64,000 bases of DNA from an uncultured Bacilli bacterium (GTDB taxonomy: Bacteria > Bacillota_I > Bacilli_A > RF39 > UBA660): assembly GCA_944329375.1 (NCBI GenBank), contig CALVIB010000002.1:27004-91003 (forward strand), in the 5' to 3' direction. The position numbers and the translations under genes were made by a program. This document shows, one piece after another, positions 18,347 to 28,167 of the stretch. The stretch's first letter is position 1; each line of letters begins with the position of its first letter. A model generated the notes under the pieces. The model was not told the DNA's origin and did not search any database. It saw only the letters and a program-made list of their open reading frames with translations.

Positions 18347-19288
18347 ATGAAAAAAGACAAAATTTCTTTAATTATTCCGATGTATAATGTTGAAAATTAT
18401 ATTGATGAATGTTTAAATTCTGTTATAAATCAAGATTATGGAATTCAAAATATCGAAGTCATTTTAATAGATGATTGTTCAAATGATAAGACAGTTCAGA
18501 TAGTAGAAAACTATGTTCAAAAGTATAATTTTATTTTAATAAAAAATAAATCAAATAGTGGGCAAGCCGTTTCTAGAAACAAAGGGATTGCTATAGCCAC
18601 TGGTAAATATATTGCATTTTTGGATAGTGATGATATTTTGTATAAAAATAATCTATCACAGTTGTATAATCAAATGGTTGAAAATGATGCAGATTTAGTT
18701 TTTGCTAGGTTAAATTCCTTTAATAGTAAAGGTGAATATGGATATTATTCTGATAAATATATAAACGAATATAAAGTGACAAATGTATATGAATCTCCTA
18801 ATCTTCTTAATTGTATTTCTATTTGTAGTAAATTATATAAAGCCAGTTTAATCAAAAATATTAAATTTTTAGAACATACTTTTCATGAAGATAATTCATT
18901 TACTTTAGAAACATTATTTAATGCAAAAAAGATAGCGATTTATCCAAAATATTTATATTATAGGCGCATTCGTGAAGATGAAAACAATAAATCAACTATG
19001 CAGAAATTAGATTACAAAACATTTAATGATTTAATTTTGAATTATAGTGATGTTTTAAATAATATACAAACTCAAAATAATATATTATTTTTATATAAAT
19101 ATATGATAAAAAAATTAAATAATTATATTATTAATCATGTGAAAAAAGAGGATAAATCAAAAGCAAAAAAAAGCATTTTATCTTTTATTAATGAGTTTCA
19201 TTTATCAAATAGACAAAAAAGGTGGTTTCAATTTTATAACAAAATATATTATTTATTTGCAAATTTATATGGAATGGTGAGAAAATGA
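18347..19288 (+). CDS. GT2 family glycosyltransferase
   Basis: A 313-residue GT-A protein: KISLIIPMYNVENYIDECL, donor-binding IDDCSNDKT, GQAVSRNKGI, and the metal motif D-S-D-D. Cytosolic, with a basic C-terminus. GGGGG at 18337-18341 supplies a ribosome site for ATG 18347. The end overlaps the PssD-like gene by 4 nt. Like its neighbours it should extend the polysaccharide repeat unit. Confidence 0.86.
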   Translation: MKKDKISLIIPMYNVENYIDECLNSVINQDYGIQNIEVILIDDCSNDKTVQIVENYVQKYNFILIKNKSNSGQAVSRNKGIAIATGKYIAFLDSDDILYKNNLSQLYNQMVENDADLVFARLNSFNSKGEYGYYSDKYINEYKVTNVYESPNLLNCISICSKLYKASLIKNIKFLEHTFHEDNSFTLETLFNAKKIAIYPKYLYYRRIREDENNKSTMQKLDYKTFNDLILNYSDVLNNIQTQNNILFLYKYMIKKLNNYIINHVKKEDKSKAKKSILSFINEFHLSNRQKRWFQFYNKIYYLFANLYGMVRK

Positions 19289-19761
19289 AAAAACAAAAGA
19301 AAAAAGTGATGTTTATTTGTAGTGTAGGAGGACATTTGACTCAAATGTTACAATTAAAATCTATATTTAATAATTATAATTACTTACTTGTGACAGAAAA
19401 AACAGATGTTACTAAAGATTTAAAAAAAGATTATAATATTAAATATTTTAAATATTGTAATGGCAAAAAATTTTTTAGCTATTTATTTACAAATATTATT
19501 AACGCATTTAATTCTATATTTACATTTATAAAATTTAGACCAGATGTAATTGTTAGTACTGGCGCTAATACATCAGTACCAATGTGTTATTTAGGAAAGT
19601 TATTTGGTAAAAAGGTTATCTTTATTGAAAGTTTTGCAAAGAGTAGGGGAAAAACACTTTCTGGGAAATTGGTTTACCCAATCGCAACTATATTTGTTGT
19701 ACAATGGGAGTCGATGCTTGAATATTATCCTAAAGCAAAATTTTGGGGTGGAATTTATTAA
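19285..19761 (+). CDS. PssD/Alg14-like glycosyltransferase membrane subunit
   Basis: 158 residues, with SVGGHLTQMLQL near the start and STGANTSVPMCYLG in the middle. This matches the Alg14/PssD/CpsF family, the half of a split GT28-type transferase that recruits the catalytic donor-binding half to the membrane. The partner (Alg13/PssE type) is encoded immediately downstream, as in other polysaccharide loci. The pair typically adds Gal or GlcA to a lipid-linked sugar; GlcA is attractive here because ugd lies two genes further (inference). The ATGA overlap with the preceding gene couples translation. Confidence 0.87.
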   Translation: MKKQKKKVMFICSVGGHLTQMLQLKSIFNNYNYLLVTEKTDVTKDLKKDYNIKYFKYCNGKKFFSYLFTNIINAFNSIFTFIKFRPDVIVSTGANTSVPMCYLGKLFGKKVIFIESFAKSRGKTLSGKLVYPIATIFVVQWESMLEYYPKAKFWGGIY

Positions 19762-19791
19762 TTTATTTAAATATAATAGGATGTGATTTTT

Positions 19792-21777
19792 ATGATATTA
19801 GTAACATTGGGTACACAGTCTCAAAAATTTTATAGATTGTTAGATGCTATTGAAAAACTGAATACTAGTGAAAAAATAGTTGTTCAAGCTGGTGGTTCAG
19901 CAGATTACCAAAGTAAAAAAATGGAAATATTTGACTTTATAAGTTATGATAAAATGCAGGAATATATTGATAAAGCGGACTTAATTATTACCCATGGTGG
20001 TACAGGTTCTATTATAATGCCACTGCAAAAAGGTAAAAAAATTATTGCGTGTTCAAGATTGAAAAAATATGGAGAACATGTCAATGATCACCAAAAAGAA
20101 ATTGTAGATGTGTTTGCTGAAGAAGGTCACATTTTAAAATTTGATGACGGTGATGATTTGCAGGAAATTTATAATAAATCAAAAAGTTTTAAACCAAAGA
20201 AATATTTAAGCAATTCAAGTAAATTTAAAAATGAATTACAAAAAGAAATTGATTCTTCAGAAAGTAAAGTTTTAATTTGGCCTTTTGCAATCATTCTATT
20301 TATCTTGTTTGCACTTTTAAATCATTTTATTCCTTTAGCTGGTGATGATTGGGGAAATGCAGTTACAAATGTAACGTCTATTCCAGAGGCAATTAATTTG
20401 GCAATTGATAGGTTTTTCTCTCATGAGAGGCGGTTTATTAGTCGAATTTTTATCTTTTTGTTTTCTCCAAATAAATTTCTATGGAATTTTTTCTGTGCAG
20501 GTTTAGTTGCCATAACATTTATTTTAATAAGCAAATTAGTTAATAACAAATCAAATAAATTTATTTTATTCTTAGCATTTACTTTCTTTATATTTTTAGA
20601 AAACGAAACGTTAAAACAAGTTGTATTTTGGTTAACAGGAAATTTGACATATATGTTGCCAACTGTTTTAGCACTGATTTTTCTATATATAAACAGAAAA
20701 ATATTAGATGATAATTTTAGAATATCAAAGTTTAAATTTATAATTTCACTAATCTTACTAGCGTTAATGTCTATGATGGTTGAACCAATTAGTGCTGCAA
20801 TGGTGTTAGCTACATTTATTTTATTCTTATATACAAGTATAAAAACAAAGAAGTTTGATGTAAAAAGATTTTTATATTTCTTAATAATTTCTATAGGTTT
20901 TGTTTTAATGATATTTTCGCCAGGTGCATCCATGAGATTAGATACAACATCATTTAATAATATGGGGATAGTTGATAAAATAGTAACTAACATTCCTAAT
21001 TTTATTAATTATACTTATATAACTAATAGTGTTTTAATAATTTTAATGGCACTATGTATATATTTAATATTTAAAAATAATAAAATAAAATTTTCAAAAG
21101 TTTTTAACATATTATTGTTTATATTTATTGGATTAACTGTTTTAGTTAATGCTTATAAATTTGCCCAACATTATTTTTATACAAATATAAATATATTAAA
21201 TAAATTATTATTTTTTGGTAATAGTAATAATGTCTTAATTATTATCATTTGGCTTTTATTCGCTTTACTATTTATTTACTTGATTGTCAAATATATTAAA
21301 AATCAAGAAAAGATAAAAATATTGTTTTATGTTATAATTGGTTATAGTGCGAATGTTGCAATGCTTATTTCGCCAATTTGGGGTGGTAGAACAACATTTT
21401 TTACAATTTTGATGTTGTTTATTGCTTGTTTGTTTATATTTAATTATTACAAATATGATCCTTTTAATAATAAAATTTTCAAATATTTATTATTAATATT
21501 TACATTTTGTTTCATTTCTTGTATGCTCATTTTATATCATAGTGTTTATTTGCAAAATCTTGATAGAGAAGCATCTATTTATAGACAAATTAAAGAAAAT
21601 AAAAAAGAAATCGAGTATTATGATATTCCATTTTATGCGGTACATAATCCAAATGCTTCGACTGATTTTCATCAAGGGACTTTTAAACAATATTATGGGA
21701 TAGAAAAAAATGTAAAACTAAAGAGAATAACATACAAATATAAATATAATTTGATTTATGAAGGAGAGGTTGAATAA
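19792..21777 (+). CDS. Fusion: PssE/Alg13-like GT domain + DUF6056-like polytopic membrane domain
   Basis: 661 residues from ATG 19792 (AGG 11 nt upstream; GTG 19783 is an alternative). Residues 1-150 are a PssE/Alg13-type donor domain with MILVTLGTQSQKF and the UDP-sugar site THGGTGSI. From about residue 160 the chain becomes a membrane protein of about 11 helices with the outside acidic motif LAGDDWGNAV, resembling the DUF6056-like protein at 8951-10441. PssE normally ends near residue 160, so this is a real in-frame fusion of a cytosolic and a membrane glycosylation enzyme, with no stop or frame break between them. It may tether the cytosolic transferase to the site of outside glycosylation (inference). 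Confidence 0.8.
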   Translation: MILVTLGTQSQKFYRLLDAIEKLNTSEKIVVQAGGSADYQSKKMEIFDFISYDKMQEYIDKADLIITHGGTGSIIMPLQKGKKIIACSRLKKYGEHVNDHQKEIVDVFAEEGHILKFDDGDDLQEIYNKSKSFKPKKYLSNSSKFKNELQKEIDSSESKVLIWPFAIILFILFALLNHFIPLAGDDWGNAVTNVTSIPEAINLAIDRFFSHERRFISRIFIFLFSPNKFLWNFFCAGLVAITFILISKLVNNKSNKFILFLAFTFFIFLENETLKQVVFWLTGNLTYMLPTVLALIFLYINRKILDDNFRISKFKFIISLILLALMSMMVEPISAAMVLATFILFLYTSIKTKKFDVKRFLYFLIISIGFVLMIFSPGASMRLDTTSFNNMGIVDKIVTNIPNFINYTYITNSVLIILMALCIYLIFKNNKIKFSKVFNILLFIFIGLTVLVNAYKFAQHYFYTNINILNKLLFFGNSNNVLIIIIWLLFALLFIYLIVKYIKNQEKIKILFYVIIGYSANVAMLISPIWGGRTTFFTILMLFIACLFIFNYYKYDPFNNKIFKYLLLIFTFCFISCMLILYHSVYLQNLDREASIYRQIKENKKEIEYYDIPFYAVHNPNASTDFHQGTFKQYYGIEKNVKLKRITYKYKYNLIYEGEVE

Positions 21778-21780
21778 TTT

Positions 21781-23103
21781 ATGAAAGTAGCTGTAGCAGG
21801 GACTGGATATGTTGGTTTAGTAACAGGAGTTGCATTAGCTCATGTAGGGCATAATGTAACATGTGTAGATGTTGATAAAGAGAAAATCGAAAAAATGAGA
21901 AACGGGATTAGTCCTATTTATGAAAAAGATTTAGAAGAATTAATGAGAAAAAATAAAGAAAGGCTTGAATATACTTTAGATTATAAAAATGCATATAAAG
22001 ATTCAGATGTTATTATCATTGGAGTAGGTACGCCAGAAAGGCAAGATGGTTCAGCTAATTTAGATTATGTATATTCTGTTTGTGAGCAAATTGCCGAATC
22101 TTTAGAAAAAAACTGTGTTGTAGTTTTAAAATCTACAGTACCAATTGGAACAAATGATGAAATTGAAAAAAAATTAAATAGAGAAGTAAAAGAAGGTATT
22201 AAGGTTTATGTAGTAAGTAATCCAGAATTTTTATCTCAAGGAACAGCTGTTCATGATACTTTATATGCAACTAGAATAGTTGTTGGAACAGAAGATAAAT
22301 ATGCTGAAGATGTGATGGCAAAATTATATGAGCCATTAACTAAAGAACCATATAATGTTCCTTATTTACACACTTCTAGAAGAAGTGCTGAAATGATAAA
22401 ATATGCATCAAATGATTTTTTAGCTTTGAAAATATCTTATATTAATGAAATAGCTAATTTATGTAAAAAATTAGGTGCAAACATTGAAGAAGTTACAAAA
22501 GGTATGGGTTATGATTCAAGAATAGGAAATAAATTCTTAAAAGCTGGTATTGGTTATGGTGGTTCATGTTTTCCTAAAGATACTAAAGCATTGCATTGGC
22601 TTGGACAAGTAGAGGGTATTGAACTTGAAACTATACAAGCCTGCATAAGCGTAAATAAAAAACAAAAATTAATTATGTTTTATGAGTTACTTGAGGATTT
22701 AAAAATTTTAGAAGGTAAAACAATAGCAGTATTAGGTCTTGCATTTAAGCCAGGGACGGATGATTTAAGAGATGCTCCTTCAATTGATAATATTTCGATG
22801 CTTTTAGATTATGGAGTAAACATAAAAGCTTATGATCCTGTTGCAATTGAAAATTTTAAAAGGAAAATTAAATTTAAACTCGAATCAGATGAAATAATAG
22901 GTAAAATTGCTTTTTTTGATAATATTGATGATGCAATTAAAGACACGGATGCTGTCATGATTATGACAGAATGGCCAGAAATCGTTAATTATGATATTAA
23001 ACAATATAAAAAATTAATGAAAACACCAAGAGTATATGATGGAAGAAATTGTTACAAACTTGAAGATACTAAAGATATAATTTATAGTTCTATTGGAAGA
23101 TAA
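21781..23103 (+). CDS. ugd: UDP-glucose 6-dehydrogenase
   Basis: 440 residues with the N-terminal NAD-binding MKVAVAGTGYVGLVTG, the central KYASNDFLALKISYINEI and the catalytic Cys in GYGGSCFPKDTKAL. The C-terminal UDP-binding domain contains LGLAFKPGTDDLRDAPS. Full length for the UDP-Glc/GDP-Man dehydrogenase family. It oxidises UDP-Glc twice to UDP-GlcA, giving an acidic sugar for the polymer. It sits 3 nt after the PssE fusion and 2 nt before the polymerase-like gene. A UDP-ManNAc dehydrogenase specificity is less likely from these motifs but not excluded. Confidence 0.93.
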   Translation: MKVAVAGTGYVGLVTGVALAHVGHNVTCVDVDKEKIEKMRNGISPIYEKDLEELMRKNKERLEYTLDYKNAYKDSDVIIIGVGTPERQDGSANLDYVYSVCEQIAESLEKNCVVVLKSTVPIGTNDEIEKKLNREVKEGIKVYVVSNPEFLSQGTAVHDTLYATRIVVGTEDKYAEDVMAKLYEPLTKEPYNVPYLHTSRRSAEMIKYASNDFLALKISYINEIANLCKKLGANIEEVTKGMGYDSRIGNKFLKAGIGYGGSCFPKDTKALHWLGQVEGIELETIQACISVNKKQKLIMFYELLEDLKILEGKTIAVLGLAFKPGTDDLRDAPSIDNISMLLDYGVNIKAYDPVAIENFKRKIKFKLESDEIIGKIAFFDNIDDAIKDTDAVMIMTEWPEIVNYDIKQYKKLMKTPRVYDGRNCYKLEDTKDIIYSSIGR

Positions 23104-23105
23104 TA

Positions 23106-24593
23106 ATGGTAGAAAAATTAAAAGATGAAAAATTTATAAAAAAATTATTGCTTATATTTTTAGTACTTCAACCATTTTTAGATTGTTATTTGCTTTATAC
23201 AGATGAAGTAATGAATATATTTCATTTTTCTCCAACAACTATAATTAGATTTTTAATTATTGGATTTCTTTTTATTCTAGTGTTTTTCAATAAAAATAAT
23301 AAAGAAACTAGAAAGCCAATAATTATTTATGGATTAGTTATATTGATTTATACTATACTACATATTATTACAACATATAGCTATAACATTGATTCCTTTC
23401 CGAGTTTTAAGTACTCATTAACAGCTGAAATATTTTATATTGCTAGAATGCTTTTACCAATATGTATAATTTATATTGTATATACTTTAAAAATTAATAA
23501 AGAAGAATTTATAAATTTATTTCTTTGGGTGGCATTTATTACATCTTCTATCATTGTTATAATGAATTTATTAAATATTTCTTTAACATCTTATGGAGGT
23601 AACAATCAGATTGATGGTAGTTTATTTTCTTGGTTTTCATCAAATAAACCAGATTCAAGGTTACTCGCATCAAAAGGGTGGTTTAATTCAGCAAATCAAA
23701 TTAGTGCATTATTTGCTATATTATTACCAGTATGTATTTATTCTATATTTGATAAATTTAGTTTTAAAAGAATTGCTACTTTATGTTTATGTATACTTGC
23801 TATGTTAATGATTGGAACTAGAGTTTCAACTATTGGATGGATACCAATTTATATAGTAATGCTTTTAATTTATTTGTTCTGCTCTTTAATATTAAAGCAA
23901 GTTGAATTTAAATGGAAAAATTTTATTGGTAGTATTATAATTGGTTGCTTTTTCGGTGTTTTATATATTTTTTCTCCTCTTGTAAATAGTGCAGATAGTG
24001 TAGATCAAGCTGCATTAGATGCATATCTTGATGAAAAAGAAATTGATTTAGAAAATATGACAGTAGAAGAATATTTACCGTTTTTAGCTATTAATGAAGA
24101 ATTTTATACAAAACTTTATCCATATGATGAACATGAGGAATTTTGGTACTATGTGGCTAAAGAGGTCCCATACTATAAGCGTGGAGGAAATAGAAATGCT
24201 CAAACTTTGATTACTGAAGATATAAATTCTAATTTCAAAACTAAATTAAGTCCTTTATTTGGGCTAGGATATAGTCGCTTTGAAAATGCGAAAATATATA
24301 TGGAAAAAGATTTTCTTGTTCATTATTATACTATTGGAATTATAGGAATTATATTATTTTTGAGTCCTTATATTATAATTTTAGTATATAAATTATGTCA
24401 AATATTATTTGTTGATAGGAAATTATTTAATTTTTATAATGTAATGCTTTTGGCAAATTTATTTTTGCCTATTGCAATATCATTTATGAGTGGGCATGTT
24501 GTGGATGAACTTATTGTTTCGTTATATATGGGCTTTATTGCTGGCATTATATTGAAAAACATAAAACCTAATATAAATCAGAAGAATATATGA
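23106..24593 (+). CDS. O-antigen ligase/polymerase (Wzy/WaaL-like) membrane protein
   Basis: A 495-residue protein with about 10-11 helices. The opening LLLIFLVLQPFLDCYLLY is common to O-antigen-ligase-family proteins of Bacillota polysaccharide loci. A large hydrophilic outside loop (about residues 300-400), rich in Glu/Tyr and containing Arg and His, lies between helices, as in WaaL and Wzy enzymes. With the flippase at 13631 it probably polymerises the repeat unit outside the membrane. Polymerase versus ligase cannot be decided from sequence. It ends just before a decayed fragment of a YfhO-like gene. Confidence 0.82.
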   Translation: MVEKLKDEKFIKKLLLIFLVLQPFLDCYLLYTDEVMNIFHFSPTTIIRFLIIGFLFILVFFNKNNKETRKPIIIYGLVILIYTILHIITTYSYNIDSFPSFKYSLTAEIFYIARMLLPICIIYIVYTLKINKEEFINLFLWVAFITSSIIVIMNLLNISLTSYGGNNQIDGSLFSWFSSNKPDSRLLASKGWFNSANQISALFAILLPVCIYSIFDKFSFKRIATLCLCILAMLMIGTRVSTIGWIPIYIVMLLIYLFCSLILKQVEFKWKNFIGSIIIGCFFGVLYIFSPLVNSADSVDQAALDAYLDEKEIDLENMTVEEYLPFLAINEEFYTKLYPYDEHEEFWYYVAKEVPYYKRGGNRNAQTLITEDINSNFKTKLSPLFGLGYSRFENAKIYMEKDFLVHYYTIGIIGIILFLSPYIIILVYKLCQILFVDRKLFNFYNVMLLANLFLPIAISFMSGHVVDELIVSLYMGFIAGIILKNIKPNINQKNI

Positions 24594-24596
24594 TAA

Positions 24597-24734
24597 AAGA
24601 TTAAAATATCTTTTATAGTAAAATATAGTGGTACAAACGGTTATAAATTATCATTGATTTTATTCTTGTTTGCAACAATTACATCATTAATTTATTTGAT
24701 AAAATGTAAAGTTTTTAAAATAATTCATAAATAA
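24597..24734 (+). pseudogene. C-terminal remnant of a YfhO-like membrane protein gene
   Basis: This 138-nt open frame has no start codon or ribosome site and follows a TAA. It encodes a hydrophobic tail, including VKYSGTNGYKLSLILFLF, a second hydrophobic stretch and a Lys-rich end. The order (short strand, K-Y-S, G-Y/F-K, then a last membrane helix and basic tail) matches the end of the intact YfhO protein immediately downstream (FKYSPPGFKIG...). It looks like the 3' end of a former paralogue or of a recombined copy. Short length limits certainty. Confidence 0.5.
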
Positions 24735-24763
24735 AGATATGTATATTTTTAGTAGGTGAGAGA

Positions 24764-27013
24764 ATGAGAATTTTAAAAAATAATTATTTTATGGCATTTA
24801 TGCTTTCCTTATTGTTAGGTTCTTTAATAATTGTTCCTAGTATTATTGCTGGTAATGGTATTTTAACATTGATTACAGATTTTAATACACAACAAATACC
24901 CTTTAATATATTTTTAAATACAGCAGTCAAAAACGGTGATATTCTGTGGACTTGGGTTAATGATTTAGGTAGCAATTTTATTGGTACATTTAGCTTTTAT
25001 AATATTGGTAGTCCTTTTGTTTTACTTGGATTTTTATTCCCTGCAAAATGGTTTCCTTATTTAATTGGTCCAATATTTATATTAAAATATGCTTTTGCAG
25101 GATTATTTTCTTATTTGTTTTTGCAACAATATGTAAAAGATAAAAAATGGGCAATTATTGGTAGTTTATTATATTCTTTTTCAGGATTTCAAATTACCAA
25201 TATGCTTTTCTATAGTTTTCATGATATTGTTGCGTTTTTTCCATTATTACTTTATTCTTTAGATCAAATAGTGCTTAAAAACAAAAAAACATTATTTTGT
25301 TTAGTTGTTGCTTTATGCTGCTTTATTAATTATTATTTTTTTATTGGAGAAGTTATATTTTTAATTATTTACTATTTAGTAAGAGTATTTACTAAAACAT
25401 ATCCATTTTCTTTTAGAAATTTTGGTAAAATACTATTTAATGGCTGTCTAGGTGTTGGCCTTGCTATGATTATATTCTTACCATCTATTTTATTTGTAAT
25501 AGATAATCCAAGAGTAAACAACAACTGGAATATATTATCAATGCTATTTTACGATAAAAATACATATTTGGAGATTATTAGAGCTTTAATATTACCATCA
25601 GATGTTATGAGTGCTGGTAAACATTCAATTTTAAGTAATGTAAATTATAAAAGCGTTGAGTTATTCTTACCATTTGTAGGTGCTGTATTAGCTTTTTCTT
25701 ATGCTTTTAAAAATAAAAAAAATTGGGTAACTATAATGTTTATTGTTTGTCTATTGTTTATGTTAATCCCAATTTTAAATAGTAGTTTCTTTGCATTTAC
25801 AAATGCTTATTATGCAAGATGGTTTTACATGCCAATTTTAATTATGAGCTTATTATCAGCAAAATGTTTAGATGAGAATATTTCTATAAAACCAGGCATT
25901 GTTATCACATTAATTTTATTTGTTATTTTAGCTTTAGGTTTGTGCTATATTTATTTTGTTTTATATACAAGAATTTTATATAATAAAACTGCCTTTATAA
26001 TTTATTTGTTTACTTTTGTAGTTTGTTTAATTTCATTATGCTTAATAATAAAATTTTCTAAAAACAAATTTTTATGGATATTAATAGGAATTATTCTATA
26101 TACAACATTTAGAGGTAATTATTTCTTTTACCAAAATAAAGGAACACTTGGTAATAATGATAGTTATGTTCAAGAAATTTTAACAGTGGATGATTTATTA
26201 GATTTTTCAACCAAAGATGTGAGATATGATTTTGCTTTAGGATGTTCTTTTAATTTAGGATATTTAGGCAATTTTTCTAATATTAAAAATTTTAATACTA
26301 ATATTAATGGGAGTAATTTTGAATTTTGGCAATCTGTGGGAATCCCAAATAATTCTTTTAGAGATGTTAATACATATTTAAATGATAATGATTTTGCACT
26401 TCGAGATTTATTGTCTATTAAATATGTTGTAAGTTGTAATTCGCGTAATAAAACATTTGAAGAAAAATATAAATTTTTTGATAAACGTGAAAACTACTAT
26501 ATATATGAAAATGAAAATTATAAGAAGATGGGAATAAGCTATAATTATTATATTAGCCAAAATGACTATGATCAGTTTTCATATAGTGAAAGAAGAAACA
26601 TTTTAAATAAAGCTTTAGTTTTAAGCAAAGAGCAAATAAAAAAGTATAGTAGTATTTTACAAAAATATAATAAAGATGAAAAAGAATATACAAATAAATT
26701 GGAAAATTATTATTTTGAATTCGGTAAAGGAAGTTTTACAAATGAATTTGAAGTTAATAAGCCAACAATGATAATGTATTCGGTTCCATATGATTATGGA
26801 TGGAGTGTAAAAATAAATGGTAAGAAATCAAAAATTGAAAAAGTGGATAATGGTTTAATGGCTATAAAAGTAAATAAAGGAAAAAATGATGTAATATTTA
26901 AATATAGCCCTCCAGGCTTCAAAATTGGAACTTTTATTTCAATTGTATCATTAATATTTACAATTTTAAGAAAATTTGTAGAAAGAAAAAAGTCATATAA
27001 CAATAAGGTTTAA
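24764..27013 (+). CDS. YfhO-family membrane protein, putative GT-C glycosyltransferase
   Basis: 749 residues: about 12-14 membrane helices, then a soluble outside region (about 465-715) and one final helix with a basic tail. Early motifs fit YfhO: DFNTQQIPFN in the first outside loop and WTWVNDLGSNFIG. In Bacillus the YfhO-type protein works with the GtrB-like CsbB to add GlcNAc to lipoteichoic acid outside the cell; here the GtrB-like genes of the locus could supply the donor. ATG 24764 is preceded by AGGTGAGAG. It is the last gene of the locus, ending in a strong bidirectional hairpin at 27034-27056. Confidence 0.85.
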   Translation: MRILKNNYFMAFMLSLLLGSLIIVPSIIAGNGILTLITDFNTQQIPFNIFLNTAVKNGDILWTWVNDLGSNFIGTFSFYNIGSPFVLLGFLFPAKWFPYLIGPIFILKYAFAGLFSYLFLQQYVKDKKWAIIGSLLYSFSGFQITNMLFYSFHDIVAFFPLLLYSLDQIVLKNKKTLFCLVVALCCFINYYFFIGEVIFLIIYYLVRVFTKTYPFSFRNFGKILFNGCLGVGLAMIIFLPSILFVIDNPRVNNNWNILSMLFYDKNTYLEIIRALILPSDVMSAGKHSILSNVNYKSVELFLPFVGAVLAFSYAFKNKKNWVTIMFIVCLLFMLIPILNSSFFAFTNAYYARWFYMPILIMSLLSAKCLDENISIKPGIVITLILFVILALGLCYIYFVLYTRILYNKTAFIIYLFTFVVCLISLCLIIKFSKNKFLWILIGIILYTTFRGNYFFYQNKGTLGNNDSYVQEILTVDDLLDFSTKDVRYDFALGCSFNLGYLGNFSNIKNFNTNINGSNFEFWQSVGIPNNSFRDVNTYLNDNDFALRDLLSIKYVVSCNSRNKTFEEKYKFFDKRENYYIYENENYKKMGISYNYYISQNDYDQFSYSERRNILNKALVLSKEQIKKYSSILQKYNKDEKEYTNKLENYYFEFGKGSFTNEFEVNKPTMIMYSVPYDYGWSVKINGKKSKIEKVDNGLMAIKVNKGKNDVIFKYSPPGFKIGTFISIVSLIFTILRKFVERKKSYNNKV

Positions 27014-27033
27014 AAACTATTTAATAAATTGAT

Positions 27034-27056
27034 AAAAGAAGGTAAGACCTTCTTTT
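27034..27056. terminator. Bidirectional intrinsic terminator between yfhO-like and spoIVB-like genes
   Basis: A perfect 10-bp stem AAAAGAAGGT / ACCTTCTTTT with a 3-nt loop. The T-run on each strand serves both convergent genes; the stop codon of the SpoIVB-like gene lies inside it. Confidence 0.85.
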
Positions 27057-28047
27057 AATTTTCTGCTTCTTCTAACATATTTGTAATAAAAATCCCGTAT
27101 CCTTTATGAGTATCATTGATAACAACATGAGTAACTGCACCAATTATATTGTCTCCTTGTATAATAGGGGAGCCACTCATTCCTTGAATTATACCACCAG
27201 TTTTATCAATTAATTCCTTATCAGTAATTTCAAAAACAAAATTTTTGTTTTTTTGTTTTTCAGAATTAATTTGTGTAATATTTATTTCATATTCTTGGAT
27301 TTTGCTGCCATCTAAAACAGTTAATATTTTAGCTTTTCCTTTTTTTACTTCATTAGGTTTAGCAACATTATAGGTTTTAGATTCATTAATTTCATCTGTA
27401 TATTTACCAAAGATTCCTTGTTTAGTATTTTCACTTACTGTACCCTTAATATCTTCTTTATCATATTCTGCTTGTTTTTCCCCAGGGGATCCATCTTTGC
27501 TTGGTAAAATACCAGTTACTTCAGAAGAAAATATTGTTCCATCTTTTACTTCAAATATTTTGCCAGTAGTTTGTTCTTGTATTTCATGACCTAAAGCTCC
27601 AAAGTTTTTGGTAGCAGGGTCAATGAAGGTAAGTGTACCAATACCAGTAATACTATCTTTTACATATAATCCAGTTTTATAAACATTACTTTCGTCTTTG
27701 TATAATTTTAAAGTTGTCTTCTTTTCTTGATTATTTCTCACATAAGTGATGTCAATTTCATCATCTTTTAAATCATTAATTTGCGTGGCCATTTGCTCAA
27801 TATTTGAAACTTTATTACCATTAATTTTTTCGATAATGTCTCCTGTTTTTAAGCCAGCTTCTTTCGCAGGAGATGTATTTTTTACTTCATAAGTTCCAAC
27901 AATTAAAACGCCATCTGAATTAAGTGCTATACCAATATTTTGTCCACCTGCAATTATTTTATCTGAATAAGCTAAGGCATTTATTGGTATAATAAGAGTA
28001 AATAGAAGAAGCAAGAAGATTGATTTTTTAATTTTTTTTAAAAGCAA
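27055..28047 (-). CDS. spoIVB: SpoIVB-type serine peptidase (S55) with PDZ domain
   Basis: 330 residues. An N-terminal signal/anchor (about 9-27) is followed by a PDZ domain (about 45-115) with KEAGLKTGDIIEKING. The S55 domain has the catalytic His in GALGHE (H154) and the catalytic Ser in QGMSGSPI (about 291-293). In Bacillus, SpoIVB is secreted from the forespore and cuts SpoIVFA to trigger sigma-K processing; it is shorter than the B. subtilis protein but has all core motifs. The start is a TTG at 28047, 8 nt after AGGAG, because the nearby ATG is out of frame. Its presence suggests the organism sporulates or descends from a spore former. Confidence 0.88.
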   Translation of the reverse strand: MLLKKIKKSIFLLLLFTLIIPINALAYSDKIIAGGQNIGIALNSDGVLIVGTYEVKNTSPAKEAGLKTGDIIEKINGNKVSNIEQMATQINDLKDDEIDITYVRNNQEKKTTLKLYKDESNVYKTGLYVKDSITGIGTLTFIDPATKNFGALGHEIQEQTTGKIFEVKDGTIFSSEVTGILPSKDGSPGEKQAEYDKEDIKGTVSENTKQGIFGKYTDEINESKTYNVAKPNEVKKGKAKILTVLDGSKIQEYEINITQINSEKQKNKNFVFEITDKELIDKTGGIIQGMSGSPIIQGDNIIGAVTHVVINDTHKGYGIFITNMLEEAEN

Positions 28048-28167
28048 ACAATCATCTCCTATTTAAAAATCAGACTACATTATTATTATGAGAATTTATA
28101 AAAAAAATAAAAGTAGTATTTTATGGCAAAACGTTTTTAAATGTGGTAATATAGTTATGGTGATTTT

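Noticed and set aside
20421..20993. Long minus-strand frame inside the PssE fusion gene
   Set aside because: Antisense shadow of a clear membrane protein gene, with no ribosome site.
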